Below the pieces are notes generated by a model, which saw only the letters and a list, made by a program, of their open reading frames with translations, was not told where the DNA came from and made no database searches. A stretch of DNA of 34,527 nt from UBA7672 sp031419455 (GTDB lineage: Bacteria > Pseudomonadota > Alphaproteobacteria > Caulobacterales > Hyphomonadaceae), in assembly GCA_031419455.1 (NCBI GenBank), contig JANOKS010000121.1, forward strand, positions 1 through 34,527, written 5' to 3'. Made by a program: the position numbers and the translations under genes. Positions 23,556-32,265 of the stretch are shown in pieces; positions within the stretch are counted from its first letter, which is position 1; every line of letters begins with the position of its first letter.

Positions 23556-25316
23556 ATGTGGTCAGGAAAACTGGCGTCCGGATTCCGGGCGCGCTTAGCA
23601 TTTATCTCTGGGGCGGCATTGTCCGCACTGGCGGCCGGCGGATGTGCGATGTCTCCGGCGGCGCCGCCATGGTTCTCCGCAGAGATGCTGGAGGAGCTGC
23701 GCACGCAGCAGGAGTATGCTGACTTCATCACAGCGCGCTATGCGGTGATGATCGGCGATCCGGCGTCGGCGGCGACGTATTACAGGCGCGCGTGGACGAG
23801 CTCGCCGGGTGATCCGGGCCTGCTTGAGCGGGCGACGATCTCGACACTGGCGGCGGGCGATGCGGCGGCGGCGATCAAGCTGGCGCGCGGCGCGTCTGCG
23901 GACGCGGCGGATGATGCGCCGAGCGCGCAGCTGGCGCTGATCATCGACGATGTCGCCGAAGGCCGCCTCAAGTCGGCGCAGGCGCGGCTGCGCAAGCCGG
24001 TGCTCGGCGCGCTGAATGTCGATCTCGCGGGCTTTCTTTCGGTGTGGCTGGCGGCGAACGAGAATGCGCAGAAGGGTGTGGTCGAAGCCGACCAGTTGCC
24101 GGGGCGGCGAATGGTGGCGGGCGAGCAGGCGGCGCTGAAGGCTATGGTGCTGATGCAGGCGGGCCGCGACGACGAGGCGGCGGAATTCTTCCGGCAGGCG
24201 CTGCGCATGCCGCTGGCGACACGGGACGCGGTGGCGACACTCGGTGCGAGCCTGCAGGCATCGCGAGGAAACGTGCAGGGCGCGCGCGACCTGATCGCGC
24301 TGGCCGCGGGCGAGGACGATGCCGGGCCGGGCGTGTCGCGCTTGCTGGCCGATCTTGATGCGGGCAGGAAGATCACGCGGCCGAAGCTGGATGTGCGTGA
24401 TGGCGCGGCGATGGCGTTGTATGTCGTCTCCGGGACAGGGCTGGTGCGGTCGAGCCCGGAGCTGTCGGCGATGCGGCACGCGCTAGTGCTGCATCTCGAT
24501 CCGGAGCTGTCGGCGGCGCGGTTCGCGCTGGCGGATGCGTATACGCGGCAAGCGCGGCCAGATGCGGCGCTCGCCGTTCTGCAGTCCATTCCGGATGGGT
24601 CGCCCTGGGCGGCGGATGCGCGGATGGAAGCGGCGGCGGTGCTGAATGCGGAAGAGAAGCCGGCCGAGGCGCTGGTGATGGGAGATCGTGCGCTGGCGCT
24701 GTCGCAGCGGCGGGAAATCCTGGTTCGCGCGGGCGATCTCAACCGTTTCAACGGACGACTGGATGTCGCGCGGAAGCTGTTCGACCAGGTGATCGCGGCC
24801 GATACGGCGCGCGGGCGCGCGGACTGGATGGTTCTGTATGCGCGTGCAACCGTGCGCAATGAGGCGGCGGACTGGGCTGGCGCCGAGGAAGACCTGAAGG
24901 CCGCGATGGCGATCGAGCCGGACCGGCCGGAGCTGCTCAACTATCTCGGCTATGGCTGGATCAAGCAAGGCAAGCGCATCGAGGAGGGGCTTGCGCTGAT
25001 CACACGCGCGGCGGAGTCGCGGCCGGATCAGGGCTATATCGTCGACAGCCTCGGCTGGGCGCATTACCAGCTCGGACATTACGATGTGGCCATCGAACAT
25101 CTCGAACGCGCGGCGGAATTGTCGCCCATCGAGCCGGAGATTCTCGATCATCTCGGAGACGCCTACTGGCGCGCCGGCCGGCAGGACGAGGCGCGCTTTG
25201 AGTGGCTCGCAGCGCTTGAGCTCAAGCCCGAGACTGCGCGCGAGATCACCCTGCGCGAGAAGCTGGAGAAGGGCTTGCCAGCCATGCCCGGAGCGCGTCT
25301 AGCTTCGCGGCCGTGA
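23556..25316 (+). CDS. TPR-repeat protein, probable lipoprotein
   Basis: The 586-residue product has a hydrophobic N-terminal segment (about 12-29) ending LAAGGC, a relaxed lipobox with Cys30. TPR-like helices fill most of the rest. The C-terminal units LLNYLGYGWIKQGKRIEEG, IVDSLGWAHYQLGHYDVAIE and ILDHLGDAYWRAGRQDEARF parallel those of the upstream neighbour, so the pair are likely paralogues. The family is related to NrfG/PEP-CTERM-type TPR proteins. In many alphaproteobacteria such a gene lies next to ispE (from memory); here a toxin-antitoxin-like pair intervenes. Its role is likely protein-protein interaction at the envelope. Confidence 0.85.
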   Translation: MWSGKLASGFRARLAFISGAALSALAAGGCAMSPAAPPWFSAEMLEELRTQQEYADFITARYAVMIGDPASAATYYRRAWTSSPGDPGLLERATISTLAAGDAAAAIKLARGASADAADDAPSAQLALIIDDVAEGRLKSAQARLRKPVLGALNVDLAGFLSVWLAANENAQKGVVEADQLPGRRMVAGEQAALKAMVLMQAGRDDEAAEFFRQALRMPLATRDAVATLGASLQASRGNVQGARDLIALAAGEDDAGPGVSRLLADLDAGRKITRPKLDVRDGAAMALYVVSGTGLVRSSPELSAMRHALVLHLDPELSAARFALADAYTRQARPDAALAVLQSIPDGSPWAADARMEAAAVLNAEEKPAEALVMGDRALALSQRREILVRAGDLNRFNGRLDVARKLFDQVIAADTARGRADWMVLYARATVRNEAADWAGAEEDLKAAMAIEPDRPELLNYLGYGWIKQGKRIEEGLALITRAAESRPDQGYIVDSLGWAHYQLGHYDVAIEHLERAAELSPIEPEILDHLGDAYWRAGRQDEARFEWLAALELKPETAREITLREKLEKGLPAMPGARLASRP

Positions 25317-25345
25317 GACATACTGCCGTTTTTGTTGGCGCGGAG

Positions 25346-25371
25346 ACGGTTTCCGCTGACCTGGAAACGGT
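25346..25371 (+). promoter_or_regulatory. Imperfect inverted repeat upstream of DUF433 gene, possible operator
   Basis: ACGGTTTCC (25346-25354), an 8-base spacer, and GGAAACGGT (25363-25371) form arms with 8 of 9 positions paired. It lies 14 bases before the DUF433 ATG. Toxin-antitoxin modules usually repress themselves through such palindromes, so autoregulation is inferred. Confidence 0.4.
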
Positions 25372-25385
25372 GTAGGTTGCAGAGC

Positions 25386-25607
25386 ATGGAACACCCTCGT
25401 ATCTCGATGACGCCGGGCGTGATGGGCGGGAGACCCTGCATCAAGGGCACGCGCATCAGTGTCGAAACCCTCGTCGATCACCTAGCATCCGGCGAGACGA
25501 TGCAGCAGCTGCTTGAGGGCTATCCAGGAGTGGACGAGGAGGACGTCCGCGCTGCGCTGGCGTTCGCAGCTGACCATATCCGAACGCAGGGCTTTGTTGC
25601 GGTGTGA
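25386..25607 (+). CDS. DUF433 antitoxin-like protein
   Basis: The 73-residue protein contains the DUF433 signature: ISMTPGVMGGRPCIKGTRI, then VETLVDHLASGETMQQLLEGYPGVDEEDVRAALAFA. DUF433 has a winged-helix-type fold and is typically encoded upstream of a PIN-like DUF5615 toxin, as here. The ATG at 25386 is the natural start for the domain; the frame extends upstream to 25332 without support. It overlaps the next gene by 4 bases (GTGA), which implies translational coupling. Predicted role: binding and neutralising the partner, and autoregulation through the palindrome just upstream. Confidence 0.88.
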   Translation: MEHPRISMTPGVMGGRPCIKGTRISVETLVDHLASGETMQQLLEGYPGVDEEDVRAALAFAADHIRTQGFVAV

Positions 25608-25981
25608 CGGTCCGCGTCCTGGTAGATCAATGTGTCAGCCGCCGCATGGTCGGCCCGGTGCTCTTGAGGCTCGCCGACGTGGTCTATGTGTCCGACATCG
25701 CGGTGGGCGCTCCCGATCCAGACGTCATGGCTATCGCGCGTGCAGAAGACCGAATTCTGATCACTGAGGATTTCGACTTCGGCGCGCTCATTTTTCTTGA
25801 GCGCCGCCCGCCGCCTCCCGGGCTTGTGCATCTGGTGCTGGCCGGCATGAGCGTCGCGATGCGTGATGCGAAGTTCGCCCGGGAAGCTTCAAACCTGCTC
25901 GCGTCCGCCCCGGGAAATTTCGTGATTTTCTCAAGAGGCCCGATGCGTATTCGCCCGTTGCCAAGCGAGACGCTGTCATGA
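25604..25981 (+). CDS. DUF5615 PIN-like toxin candidate
   Basis: The 125-residue protein begins with GTG and reads VRVLVDQCVSRRMVGPVLL, the acidic start of the PIN-like DUF5615 fold. It continues with SDIAVGAPDPDVMAIARAEDRILITEDFDFGALIF, whose D-x-DFG-type motif supplies the second acidic pair. PIN-like proteins are Mg-dependent RNases; activity has been shown for few DUF5615 members, so toxicity is inferred from the neighbour. It is coupled to the DUF433 gene by a 4-base overlap. The C-terminus after FVIFSRGPMRIRPLP is short and variable. Confidence 0.87.
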   Translation: MTVRVLVDQCVSRRMVGPVLLRLADVVYVSDIAVGAPDPDVMAIARAEDRILITEDFDFGALIFLERRPPPPGLVHLVLAGMSVAMRDAKFAREASNLLASAPGNFVIFSRGPMRIRPLPSETLS

Positions 25982-26050
25982 CGACCAGCCTTGATGCGGA
26001 GCACGGCGACGTGCTTTCGCTGCTTACGATAATGCCCTAGCTTCCCGCGC

Positions 26051-26971
26051 ATGACTCTCTCTCCAGATCGCGCGAACTTCTCCACGGCGTGGGCGCCGGC
26101 GAAGGTGAACCTTTACCTGCATGTTGGCACATCTGGGCCGGGTGGGCTGCATCCGGTGGACAGCCTGGTGATCTTTGCCGACACGCGCGCAGCCGACCGC
26201 ATCCATGCGCGGCCGGCGCCGCATGTGGCGTTGAGCGTCGAGGGGCCGGGGGCCAAGCAGCTCAAGCATGCGCCGAACAATCTTGCGCTCGCGGCGGCGA
26301 TGGCGTTGCGCGATGCGTGCGATCGCACGGGGCTGGGCGCTGCGTTGACGCTGTACAAGGTGCTGCCGATTGCGGGCGGCGTCGGAGGCGGGTCGTCGGA
26401 TGCGGCGGCGACGCTTCTCGTCCTCAACGAGATGTGGGGCGTGGAATTCGGCGAGGCGGCGCTGGAGCGCATCGCGGTGCAGCTGGGTTCGGATGTGCCG
26501 GCGTGCGTGCGGCAGCGGCCACTGGTGATGCGCGGGACAGGGGAGCGGCTGATCGATGTCGCAGCGCCGGACCTGCCTGCCATCCTGGTCAATCCGGGGA
26601 TCATGCTGGAGACCCGGAAAGTGTTCGACCGGTTCGATCGCATGGGTGCGAACCGGGCATTTCGCGAGGTTGAGCCGCCGTGGGGCGAGGACCCGGCGAG
26701 CTTTGCCGAGAGGCTCGCAGCGTTTCGCAATGACCTGCAGCCGGCGGCTCTTGCCTTGTGTCCGGAGATCGGTCGCGCGCTGAAGCTGATGGAGGCGCAG
26801 CCGGGCTGTCTGCTGGCGCGCATGTCGGGCAGCGGGCCGACATGCTTTGCGCTGTTTGAAAGTGATGCTGAAGCCATGGCGGCGGCGGCGGCGATCAGCG
26901 ACGCCAAGAAGAAATACTGGGTGAAGGCGACCAGGTTCCGCGGCGCGCCTCCGGTTCCGGTTGATGACTGA
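26051..26971 (+). CDS. ispE: 4-diphosphocytidyl-2-C-methyl-D-erythritol kinase
   Basis: The 306-residue GHMP kinase begins with STAWAPAKVNLYLHVG (Lys18 and Asn20 of the substrate site), then HPVDSLVIFAD. The ATP-binding loop LPIAGGVGGGSSDAAATL lies at about 105-122, and the third GHMP motif RMSGSGPTCFALF near 260. It phosphorylates CDP-methylerythritol in the MEP pathway to IPP and DMAPP in the cytosol. The stop codon overlaps the next start by 8 bases. No good Shine-Dalgarno precedes the ATG. The neighbours handle polyprenyl products, consistent with an isoprenoid theme. Confidence 0.95.
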   Translation: MTLSPDRANFSTAWAPAKVNLYLHVGTSGPGGLHPVDSLVIFADTRAADRIHARPAPHVALSVEGPGAKQLKHAPNNLALAAAMALRDACDRTGLGAALTLYKVLPIAGGVGGGSSDAAATLLVLNEMWGVEFGEAALERIAVQLGSDVPACVRQRPLVMRGTGERLIDVAAPDLPAILVNPGIMLETRKVFDRFDRMGANRAFREVEPPWGEDPASFAERLAAFRNDLQPAALALCPEIGRALKLMEAQPGCLLARMSGSGPTCFALFESDAEAMAAAAAISDAKKKYWVKATRFRGAPPVPVDD

Positions 26972-28010
26972 CATCTGGCCGATCCTTCTGGTGTTCGTGC
27001 TGGCGGCGGCGCCGTCGGCGTTGCTGTGCCGCGTCGTGATCACGCTGCGGATCGTCGATGCGCCGACGGAAGCGCGCAAGCTGCAGAAGGCGCCGGTGCC
27101 GACGGCGGGCGGGCTGGCTGTGGCGCTGTCGGCGGTGCTGGCATTCGCGACCTACGCCGAAGTCTCACGCTTCGGTTTCGACCCGGCGCTGATCGTTGCA
27201 GGCATCGGGTCGGTTGCTGCGCTGGCGGTGGGGCTTGCTGACGACATTCTGAAGCTGCGCGCGATCGTGAAGCTCGGGCTCATCGTAACAGTTGCTGTTG
27301 GCATCGCGATCCTTGGCCTGCGCGCGGACGTGATGGGCTTCTGGCCGGGAGCGTCGCTCGAACTGCCGCTGGTGATCGCCATCGTGGGGTCGGCGTTCTG
27401 GCTGATCGTGGTGATCAACGCGGTGAATTTCATGGACGGCGCCAACGGGCTCTCCATGGGAATGGCGTGCGTCGCGGCGATCGGGCTCGCGGCGTGCGGG
27501 GCCGTGACAGGCGCGTGGCACATTTCTCTGGCGTCGGCGGCGCTGGCGGGCGGGCTGGCGGGTTTTCTTGTCTGGAACGTGCAGGGGCTGCTGTTTGTGG
27601 GAGACGCGGGCGCGCTGTTCACCGGCGCGCTGCTGGGCGGGCTGGGGCTGGAGCTGGTGCGGATACGACCGGACCTGCTGTTCGTGCCGGCGATCCTGTT
27701 GCTGCCGTTCCTGTCAGATGTGTTGTTGACGCTGGCGTGGCGGTCGAAGCACGGGAAGAAGCTGTGGGTCGCGCACCTCGATCACAGCTATCAGATCGCG
27801 ATCAAGACGGGGCTGAAGCATTCGCAGATCGCGGGCGTGCATGCGGTATGGGCGTTGAACGCGGCGGTGGTCGCGGTGGGGGCGAGCATGCTTAGCGGCT
27901 ATGCGCCGGTGATCGCGTTCGTGGCGCTGCTGGTGATCAGCATCTGGGTCCACTGGCGCATCCGCCGCGCCGGCGTGGCGAACGGGCTGGTGGGCGTGGA
28001 TTTGCTGTAA
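26964..28010 (+). CDS. WecA/MraY-type phosphoglycosyltransferase (glycosyltransferase family 4 membrane enzyme)
   Basis: The 348-residue polytopic membrane protein shows the polyprenyl-phosphate N-acetylhexosamine-1-phosphate transferase motifs: GLADDILKLR (Asp93-Asp94, metal and substrate site), NAVNFMDGANGLS (Asn155, Asp158), FVGDAGALFTG (Asp214) and HLDHSYQ (the His motif of the last cytosolic loop). It transfers a sugar-1-phosphate from a UDP-sugar to undecaprenyl phosphate, starting a polysaccharide or O-antigen chain. Donor specificity is not readable from sequence; the length fits WecA-like enzymes rather than MraY. It overlaps ispE by 8 bases (ATG at 26964 within the ispE end) and converges on the polyprenyl synthase with 3 bases between. 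Confidence 0.9.
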   Translation: MTDIWPILLVFVLAAAPSALLCRVVITLRIVDAPTEARKLQKAPVPTAGGLAVALSAVLAFATYAEVSRFGFDPALIVAGIGSVAALAVGLADDILKLRAIVKLGLIVTVAVGIAILGLRADVMGFWPGASLELPLVIAIVGSAFWLIVVINAVNFMDGANGLSMGMACVAAIGLAACGAVTGAWHISLASAALAGGLAGFLVWNVQGLLFVGDAGALFTGALLGGLGLELVRIRPDLLFVPAILLLPFLSDVLLTLAWRSKHGKKLWVAHLDHSYQIAIKTGLKHSQIAGVHAVWALNAAVVAVGASMLSGYAPVIAFVALLVISIWVHWRIRRAGVANGLVGVDLL

Positions 28011-28013
28011 CGA

Positions 28014-29048
28014 TCAGAACGCCCGGTTCACGCACTGATCAGCGAGTTCGGCGAGTTCGTCGTGATAGGGGCCGCGGCCCGCCCGGGCCAGGGCGGCGCA
28101 GGCGGCGGCGGATTCCATGCGCGCGGTTTCCAGCGTGCGGTCGGCGGCGCCTGAGGCGCGGATCAGGTGGATGGCGTGCGCGAGGTCGCCTTCGCGCTGG
28201 TCGCGATCGCCCATCACGCGGTCCCAGAATTCGCGGTCGGCGGCGCTGCCGGCTTCGCGCGCGTAGATGACGGGCAGGGTGATCTTGCCTTCCCGGAAAT
28301 CGTCGCCAACAGCTTTTCCGATAACCGAGGTGAGGCCGCCATAGTCGAGCAGGTCATCGACGATCTGGAAGGCGCGGCCGAGACGGCGGCCGTATTCGCC
28401 CATCGCGTCGGCAGCGTCGTCGTCGTCGGTCGCCGTGTAGGCGCCCGCGCGGGCCGCGGCCTCGAAAAGAGCGGCGGTCTTGGCTTCGACGATCGCCATG
28501 TATTCCGGTAGGGCGAGATCCGACTTGCCGATTGCGGCAAGCTGGCGGACTTCGCCCTCGGCAATGACGCAGGACGCGCGGCTCAGGATATCGAGGATGC
28601 GCAGGTCGCGCGTTTCCGTCATCAGCATGAACGAGCGCGCGAAGAGAAAGTCGCCGACCAGGATGGAGGCCGAGGCGCCCCAGACATTCTTGGCGGCGGC
28701 CTTGCCGCGGCGCAGGTCCGAGTCATCGACCACGTCGTCGTGCAGCAGGGTGGCCGTGTGGATGAATTCGACAGCCGCAGCGAGCTTGGCGACGGCTTCG
28801 CTGCCCTTGCCGCCAACAGCTCGCGCGGAGGCGAGCGTAAGCACCGGGCGCAGGCGCTTGCCGCCGGCGGCGATCAGGTAGCTCGACAGGTCGGGGATGG
28901 TCGTGACGGGGCTTGCCGCCCGCTCGGCCAGCAGGCGCTCGACGTCAGCAAGTTCGGGCGCGAGCAGCGCCATCAGCCGATCCATGGGTGCGGATTGGGG
29001 CGCGGATGGCGACGCGTCTTGCTTCTGGACCTCGGCGTGCAGGGCCAA
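28014..29048 (-). CDS. ispB: Polyprenyl diphosphate synthase (octaprenyl type)
   Basis: The 344-residue trans-prenyltransferase has GGKRLRP (62-68), the first Asp-rich motif LLHDDVVDDSDLRRG (Asp104-Asp105-x-x-Asp108), and the second, IVDDLLDYGG (Asp231-Asp232-x-x-Asp235), preceding a KAVGDDFREGK loop. It condenses IPP units onto farnesyl diphosphate to make the quinone side chain. Chain length is not directly readable, so octaprenyl is by family analogy. A TTG at 29048 with AAGGGA 7 bases upstream is taken as the start; an ATG at 28985 is the alternative. It is divergent from DUF2007 across 124 bases. Confidence 0.92.
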   Translation of the reverse strand: MALHAEVQKQDASPSAPQSAPMDRLMALLAPELADVERLLAERAASPVTTIPDLSSYLIAAGGKRLRPVLTLASARAVGGKGSEAVAKLAAAVEFIHTATLLHDDVVDDSDLRRGKAAAKNVWGASASILVGDFLFARSFMLMTETRDLRILDILSRASCVIAEGEVRQLAAIGKSDLALPEYMAIVEAKTAALFEAAARAGAYTATDDDDAADAMGEYGRRLGRAFQIVDDLLDYGGLTSVIGKAVGDDFREGKITLPVIYAREAGSAADREFWDRVMGDRDQREGDLAHAIHLIRASGAADRTLETARMESAAACAALARAGRGPYHDELAELADQCVNRAF

Positions 29049-29172
29049 TGGGTATCCCTTGCGCTTGCAACACGACTAAACGTCCATTGCTGATATAGGA
29101 TATTTCTGGCGTGAGAAGCCGGTCAAGGAACAGGTTCCCGTCCCACCAACGGCGTGGCAAGTTGTCGCTAGA

Positions 29173-29421
29173 ATGATTGAAGTCCTTCGCACAAACAACC
29201 CTGTCCGGCTCGACTACGCCGTCGTCCTGTTGACGCGGGCCGGATGCCATCCGTTCGTGGCGGACCGGTTTATCGCATCCACGGAAGGCGGCATATCGGC
29301 GTTCGAACGCCGGATTCTCGTGCCGGACGAATACGAACGCCGCGCGCGGGACGCCCTGGAAGAACTCGACCGGCCGCTGGATGACGATCCCGATTTCGAC
29401 GCGAGCGAAGAGCCCCGGTGA
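29173..29421 (+). CDS. DUF2007 family protein
   Basis: The 82-residue protein starts MIEVLRTNNPVRLDYAVVLL and continues with AGCHPFVADRFIASTEGGISAFERRILVPDEYERRAR, the DUF2007 layout. DUF2007 members are small cytosolic proteins that share a ferredoxin-like fold with signal-transducing PII-like proteins. The acidic C-terminus (DDDPDFDASEEPR) is variable. It overlaps the methyltransferase gene by 4 bases (GTGA), so the two are probably coupled. Function is unknown. Confidence 0.88.
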   Translation: MIEVLRTNNPVRLDYAVVLLTRAGCHPFVADRFIASTEGGISAFERRILVPDEYERRARDALEELDRPLDDDPDFDASEEPR

Positions 29422-30158
29422 GCGGTGCGGATGTCACCCATGACCGGTTTCTCGACGGCGCCGTGACCGTGGTGCAGCCGGCCAAGGGATATCGCGCCGG
29501 GATGGACGCGGTGCTGCTGGCGGCGTCGCTTGCGGCGCGGGAGGGGGAATCGATCGCGGAGGCAGGGTGTGGCGCTGGCGCAGCATTGCTGTGCGCGGCG
29601 CACAGGCTGTCGGCATGTTCGTTCTCGGGTTTCGAGCGGAATGCCGAGGCGCTCGCACTGGCCCGGGCGGGCGTTGCTGCGAATGCTTGTCAGCAGAGGG
29701 TGACGCTTGTTGAGCTTGATGTGGGGGAACGGCCCGCGGAACTGGAAAACCGCTTCGACCAGAGCTTCTGCAATCCGCCCTTCTTCGAGCGCGGCGCCGT
29801 GCGGGCGCCTTCACCGGATCGGCAGGCCGCCTATCTGGCGGACACCCCACTCAAGGCGTGGATACTGTTCCTGCATCACATCACCCGGCCCGGCGGGCGG
29901 ATGACGATGATCCACCGGGCGGCGGCTCTCGGCGAGCTGCTTGAGCTGCTGGGGCCGCGGACGGGGGAAATCGAGATCCTGCCGGTGCGGCCGGCGCCGG
30001 GGGCGGCTGCGGGCAGGGTTATCGTTCGTGCGCGGAAGGGGCTGCGCCGGGGGCCGGTGACCCTATATGATGGACTGGCGCTTCACGATTTGGCCGGTGG
30101 GCCGGTATCGTCACGCGCCGATGATGCGCTGCGCGGTGGCGCGCTGGAATGGAGATAA
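29418..30158 (+). CDS. TrmN6-like tRNA adenine-N6 methyltransferase
   Basis: The 246-residue class I methyltransferase contains VVQPAKGYRAGMDAVLLAA, the substrate-entry motif of the TrmN6/YfiC group. Motif I is AEAGCGAGAALL (about 47-58), and the catalytic N-P-P-F motif is at 119-122 (SFCNPPFFERG), typical of N6-adenine methyltransferases. YfiC in E. coli modifies A37 of tRNA1(Val); the same role is inferred here. The GTG start at 29418 overlaps the DUF2007 stop. The downstream gene is separated by 12 bases. Confidence 0.87.
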   Translation: MSGADVTHDRFLDGAVTVVQPAKGYRAGMDAVLLAASLAAREGESIAEAGCGAGAALLCAAHRLSACSFSGFERNAEALALARAGVAANACQQRVTLVELDVGERPAELENRFDQSFCNPPFFERGAVRAPSPDRQAAYLADTPLKAWILFLHHITRPGGRMTMIHRAAALGELLELLGPRTGEIEILPVRPAPGAAAGRVIVRARKGLRRGPVTLYDGLALHDLAGGPVSSRADDALRGGALEWR

Positions 30159-30170
30159 GGGAGTGCGGCT

Positions 30171-30368
30171 TTGGGCGGCGTGATCCTGTTGCTGATCCTG
30201 GTGCTGCTGATCGCCGTGCTGATCACGCCGGCGCTGCGCGCGCGGCAGAAACAGGCCGAGCCGCCGCCGGAGGCAGGACCGGACACGCCCCCGCATGAGG
30301 TAGTGGTGCACAAGCTGGACGATCACCGCAAATCCAAGTCCGCCGCTGACGACGGCCACAAATCCTGA
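30171..30368 (+). CDS. Small single-pass membrane protein of unknown function
   Basis: The 65-residue protein has a TTG start with AAGGGAG at 30157-30163, 7 bases upstream, which supports this unusual start. Residues 2-22 (GGVILLLILVLLIAVLITPAL) form one strong membrane segment, followed by a charged, Pro- and Lys-rich tail (HKLDDHRKSKSAADDGHKS) likely in the cytosol. It begins 12 bases after the methyltransferase stop and is probably in the same operon. I do not recognise the family. Confidence 0.6.
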   Translation: MGGVILLLILVLLIAVLITPALRARQKQAEPPPEAGPDTPPHEVVVHKLDDHRKSKSAADDGHKS

Positions 30369-30474
30369 GTGCGCTGAGACCCTGATTCCGCTGCGACAAA
30401 GTGGCTTGTCGGGATGCGCCGGAGGAGGCGCGTCCTTAAGTGCATGTCAACGCATGGGGTCGAGGGTTCCGGCC

Positions 30475-30564
30475 ATGGAAATTCTGGTTCAAGGCATATC
30501 GCTGGTGGTTGCGTTCGGCATTCTTGCCGTGCTCGCCGTGCGTCCGAACAACAGCCGACGGTAG
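30475..30564 (+). CDS. Candidate 29-residue membrane peptide
   Basis: ATG at 30475 with GAGGG 8 bases upstream encodes a 29-residue frame ending at TAG 30562-30564. Residues 2-22 are almost all hydrophobic (EILVQGISLVVAFGILAVLAV), then RPNNSRR follows: the classic N-out/C-in single-span pattern with a basic tail. It ends 4 bases before the end of the convergent chemotaxis gene. Length is near chance, so the call rests on the RBS and the membrane pattern. Confidence 0.35.
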   Translation: MEILVQGISLVVAFGILAVLAVRPNNSRR

Positions 30565-30568
30565 CCTT

Positions 30569-32098
30569 TCACTGCACCAGCGCCAGCATGTTGCCGCGCA
30601 CCTGTTCGGTGGCGTGACTTGCAGACGCCATTGCGCCAGCCATTGCTCCGATACCCTTGTCGATCGAGGCGACGGAGCCCGATGCAGCCTGCATGGTGGC
30701 GGAGATTTCAGACGTGGCGGAGGATTGCTGCTGAACGGCGGCGGCCACGGTGGCGATGCTGCTGGAGATCGTGGTGACGGCGCCCTGTATGGACTTCAGC
30801 GAAAGAACCACGTCGCCGGACACCGACTGAATGCCGCGGATCTCGTTGGAGATCGTCTTGGTCGCGCTGGTCACCTGGGCCGCGAGTTGTTTTACTTCTG
30901 CAGCAACGACCGCGAAGCCGCGTCCGGCTTCGCCAGCCCTTGCGGACTCGATCGTCGCGTTGAGGGCGAGCAGGTTGATCTGGGATGCAATCGCGTCGAT
31001 CAGTTCGACAATGCCGGACATCTGATCCGCAGTGCGGGTGAGGGCGGCGGTGGAGGCGTCTGCCGAGCGGGTGAGACGGTCGGCTTCCTCGGCTGATCTG
31101 CTGGACGACGCAATTCCGTTGGAGATTTCGTGGATCGAGGCGGTCAGCTCTTCGGTCGCAGCGGCGACGCTCTGGATCGTGTCGGATGCCTGCGTGGAGG
31201 CGCTTGAAACGTCGTTGGCCTCACGCGAGACGCTGGTGATGCTGGCGGCGATGGCGGACAGATCGCGTTCGATCTCGCCGCAGAGCTTGTCGTTGCGGAG
31301 GCGTTTCTCGACCATCGCCGTGATGTCGGAGGCGTACTTGACGACCTTCACCGGCACGCCGTCCGAGTTGCAGATCGGGTTGTAGGTCGCCTGGATCCAG
31401 ACAGGGCGCCCACCCTTGCCGACGCGTTTGAACTCGCCGGACTGGAACTCGCCGCGGCGCAGCCGGTCCCAGAACTCCACATACTCACGGCTCTGGCCAT
31501 ACGCGGTCTCCACGAACATCCGATGGTGACGGCCCTTGATCTCGTCGAAATCATAGCCGATAGCGCCGCAGAAATTGGAATTGGCGGAGACGATCGTGCC
31601 ATCGAGGTTGAATGCGATGACGGCCTGGCTGCGGTTGATGGCCTCGATCTGCCCGGTCGCGTCTATCGCGCGGTTTTGCTGTTCGGTGATGTCGGTGGCG
31701 AACTTCACGACGCGGACCACGCGGCCGGCGTTGTCGCGGATCGGGTTGTAGCTGGCCTGCAGCCAGATTTCCCGGTTGCCCTTGGCAAAGCGCTTGAATT
31801 CCGAAGCGACGAATTCGCCCCGTCCCAGGCGCTCCCAGAACTGGCGGTAGTCGTCGCTGGCGGCGTAGGCGGGGTCCGCGAACATGCGGTGATGCCGCCC
31901 CTGGATTTCCGAGAGAGCATAACCCATCGCGGCGGAAAAGTTCTCGTTGGCGGTGATGATCGTGCCATCGGGTGTGAACTCGATGACGGCCATCACGCGG
32001 TCGATTGCGCCGAGCATCCCGGCGACGTCACGCGATGCAGCGCCGGGCAGGCCGCGAGCGGCGGAGCCATGGGTTTTGGACTTGAAAGAAGCCAGCAT
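30569..32098 (-). CDS. Soluble methyl-accepting chemotaxis protein with two PAS domains
   Basis: The 509-residue protein has no signal peptide or membrane helix. Two PAS domains lie at about 30-140 and 155-260, each with EFTPDGTI/FNLDGTI, a GRHHRMF motif, GEFxxxEFKR and IWLQASYNPI or VWIQATYNPI, then KFATDIT. The signalling MA domain (about 270-509) ends in a long coiled coil with the hairpin tip NLLALNATIESARAGEAGRG. It resembles BdlA-like double-PAS transducers, which sense cytosolic signals such as redox or oxygen. The ATG at 32098 with GAGGGA upstream is preferred over 32128. No methyltransferase or CheW gene is nearby. It is divergent from glyQ. Confidence 0.93.
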   Translation of the reverse strand: MLASFKSKTHGSAARGLPGAASRDVAGMLGAIDRVMAVIEFTPDGTIITANENFSAAMGYALSEIQGRHHRMFADPAYAASDDYRQFWERLGRGEFVASEFKRFAKGNREIWLQASYNPIRDNAGRVVRVVKFATDITEQQNRAIDATGQIEAINRSQAVIAFNLDGTIVSANSNFCGAIGYDFDEIKGRHHRMFVETAYGQSREYVEFWDRLRRGEFQSGEFKRVGKGGRPVWIQATYNPICNSDGVPVKVVKYASDITAMVEKRLRNDKLCGEIERDLSAIAASITSVSREANDVSSASTQASDTIQSVAAATEELTASIHEISNGIASSSRSAEEADRLTRSADASTAALTRTADQMSGIVELIDAIASQINLLALNATIESARAGEAGRGFAVVAAEVKQLAAQVTSATKTISNEIRGIQSVSGDVVLSLKSIQGAVTTISSSIATVAAAVQQQSSATSEISATMQAASGSVASIDKGIGAMAGAMASASHATEQVRGNMLALVQ

Positions 32099-32265
32099 GT
32101 TCCATCCCTCAATATTTGCTTTCGGCACATTTTGTCACGGGTTCGTTAACGCGGAGTTGTTTCCGGTTAATCACAAAGCCTCACAAACGCTGCGGGAACG
32201 GGGTGCAAGCGCGGCGGGATGACAGGTTGAGTTGCGCCGCCTATGGGTTTTCGATGGAGACGCCC

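Noticed and set aside
30440..31096. Plus-strand frame of 218 codons across the end of the chemotaxis gene
   Set aside because: Gly/Arg/His-rich antisense shadow of the MA domain; the only supported frame there is the short 30475 peptide.
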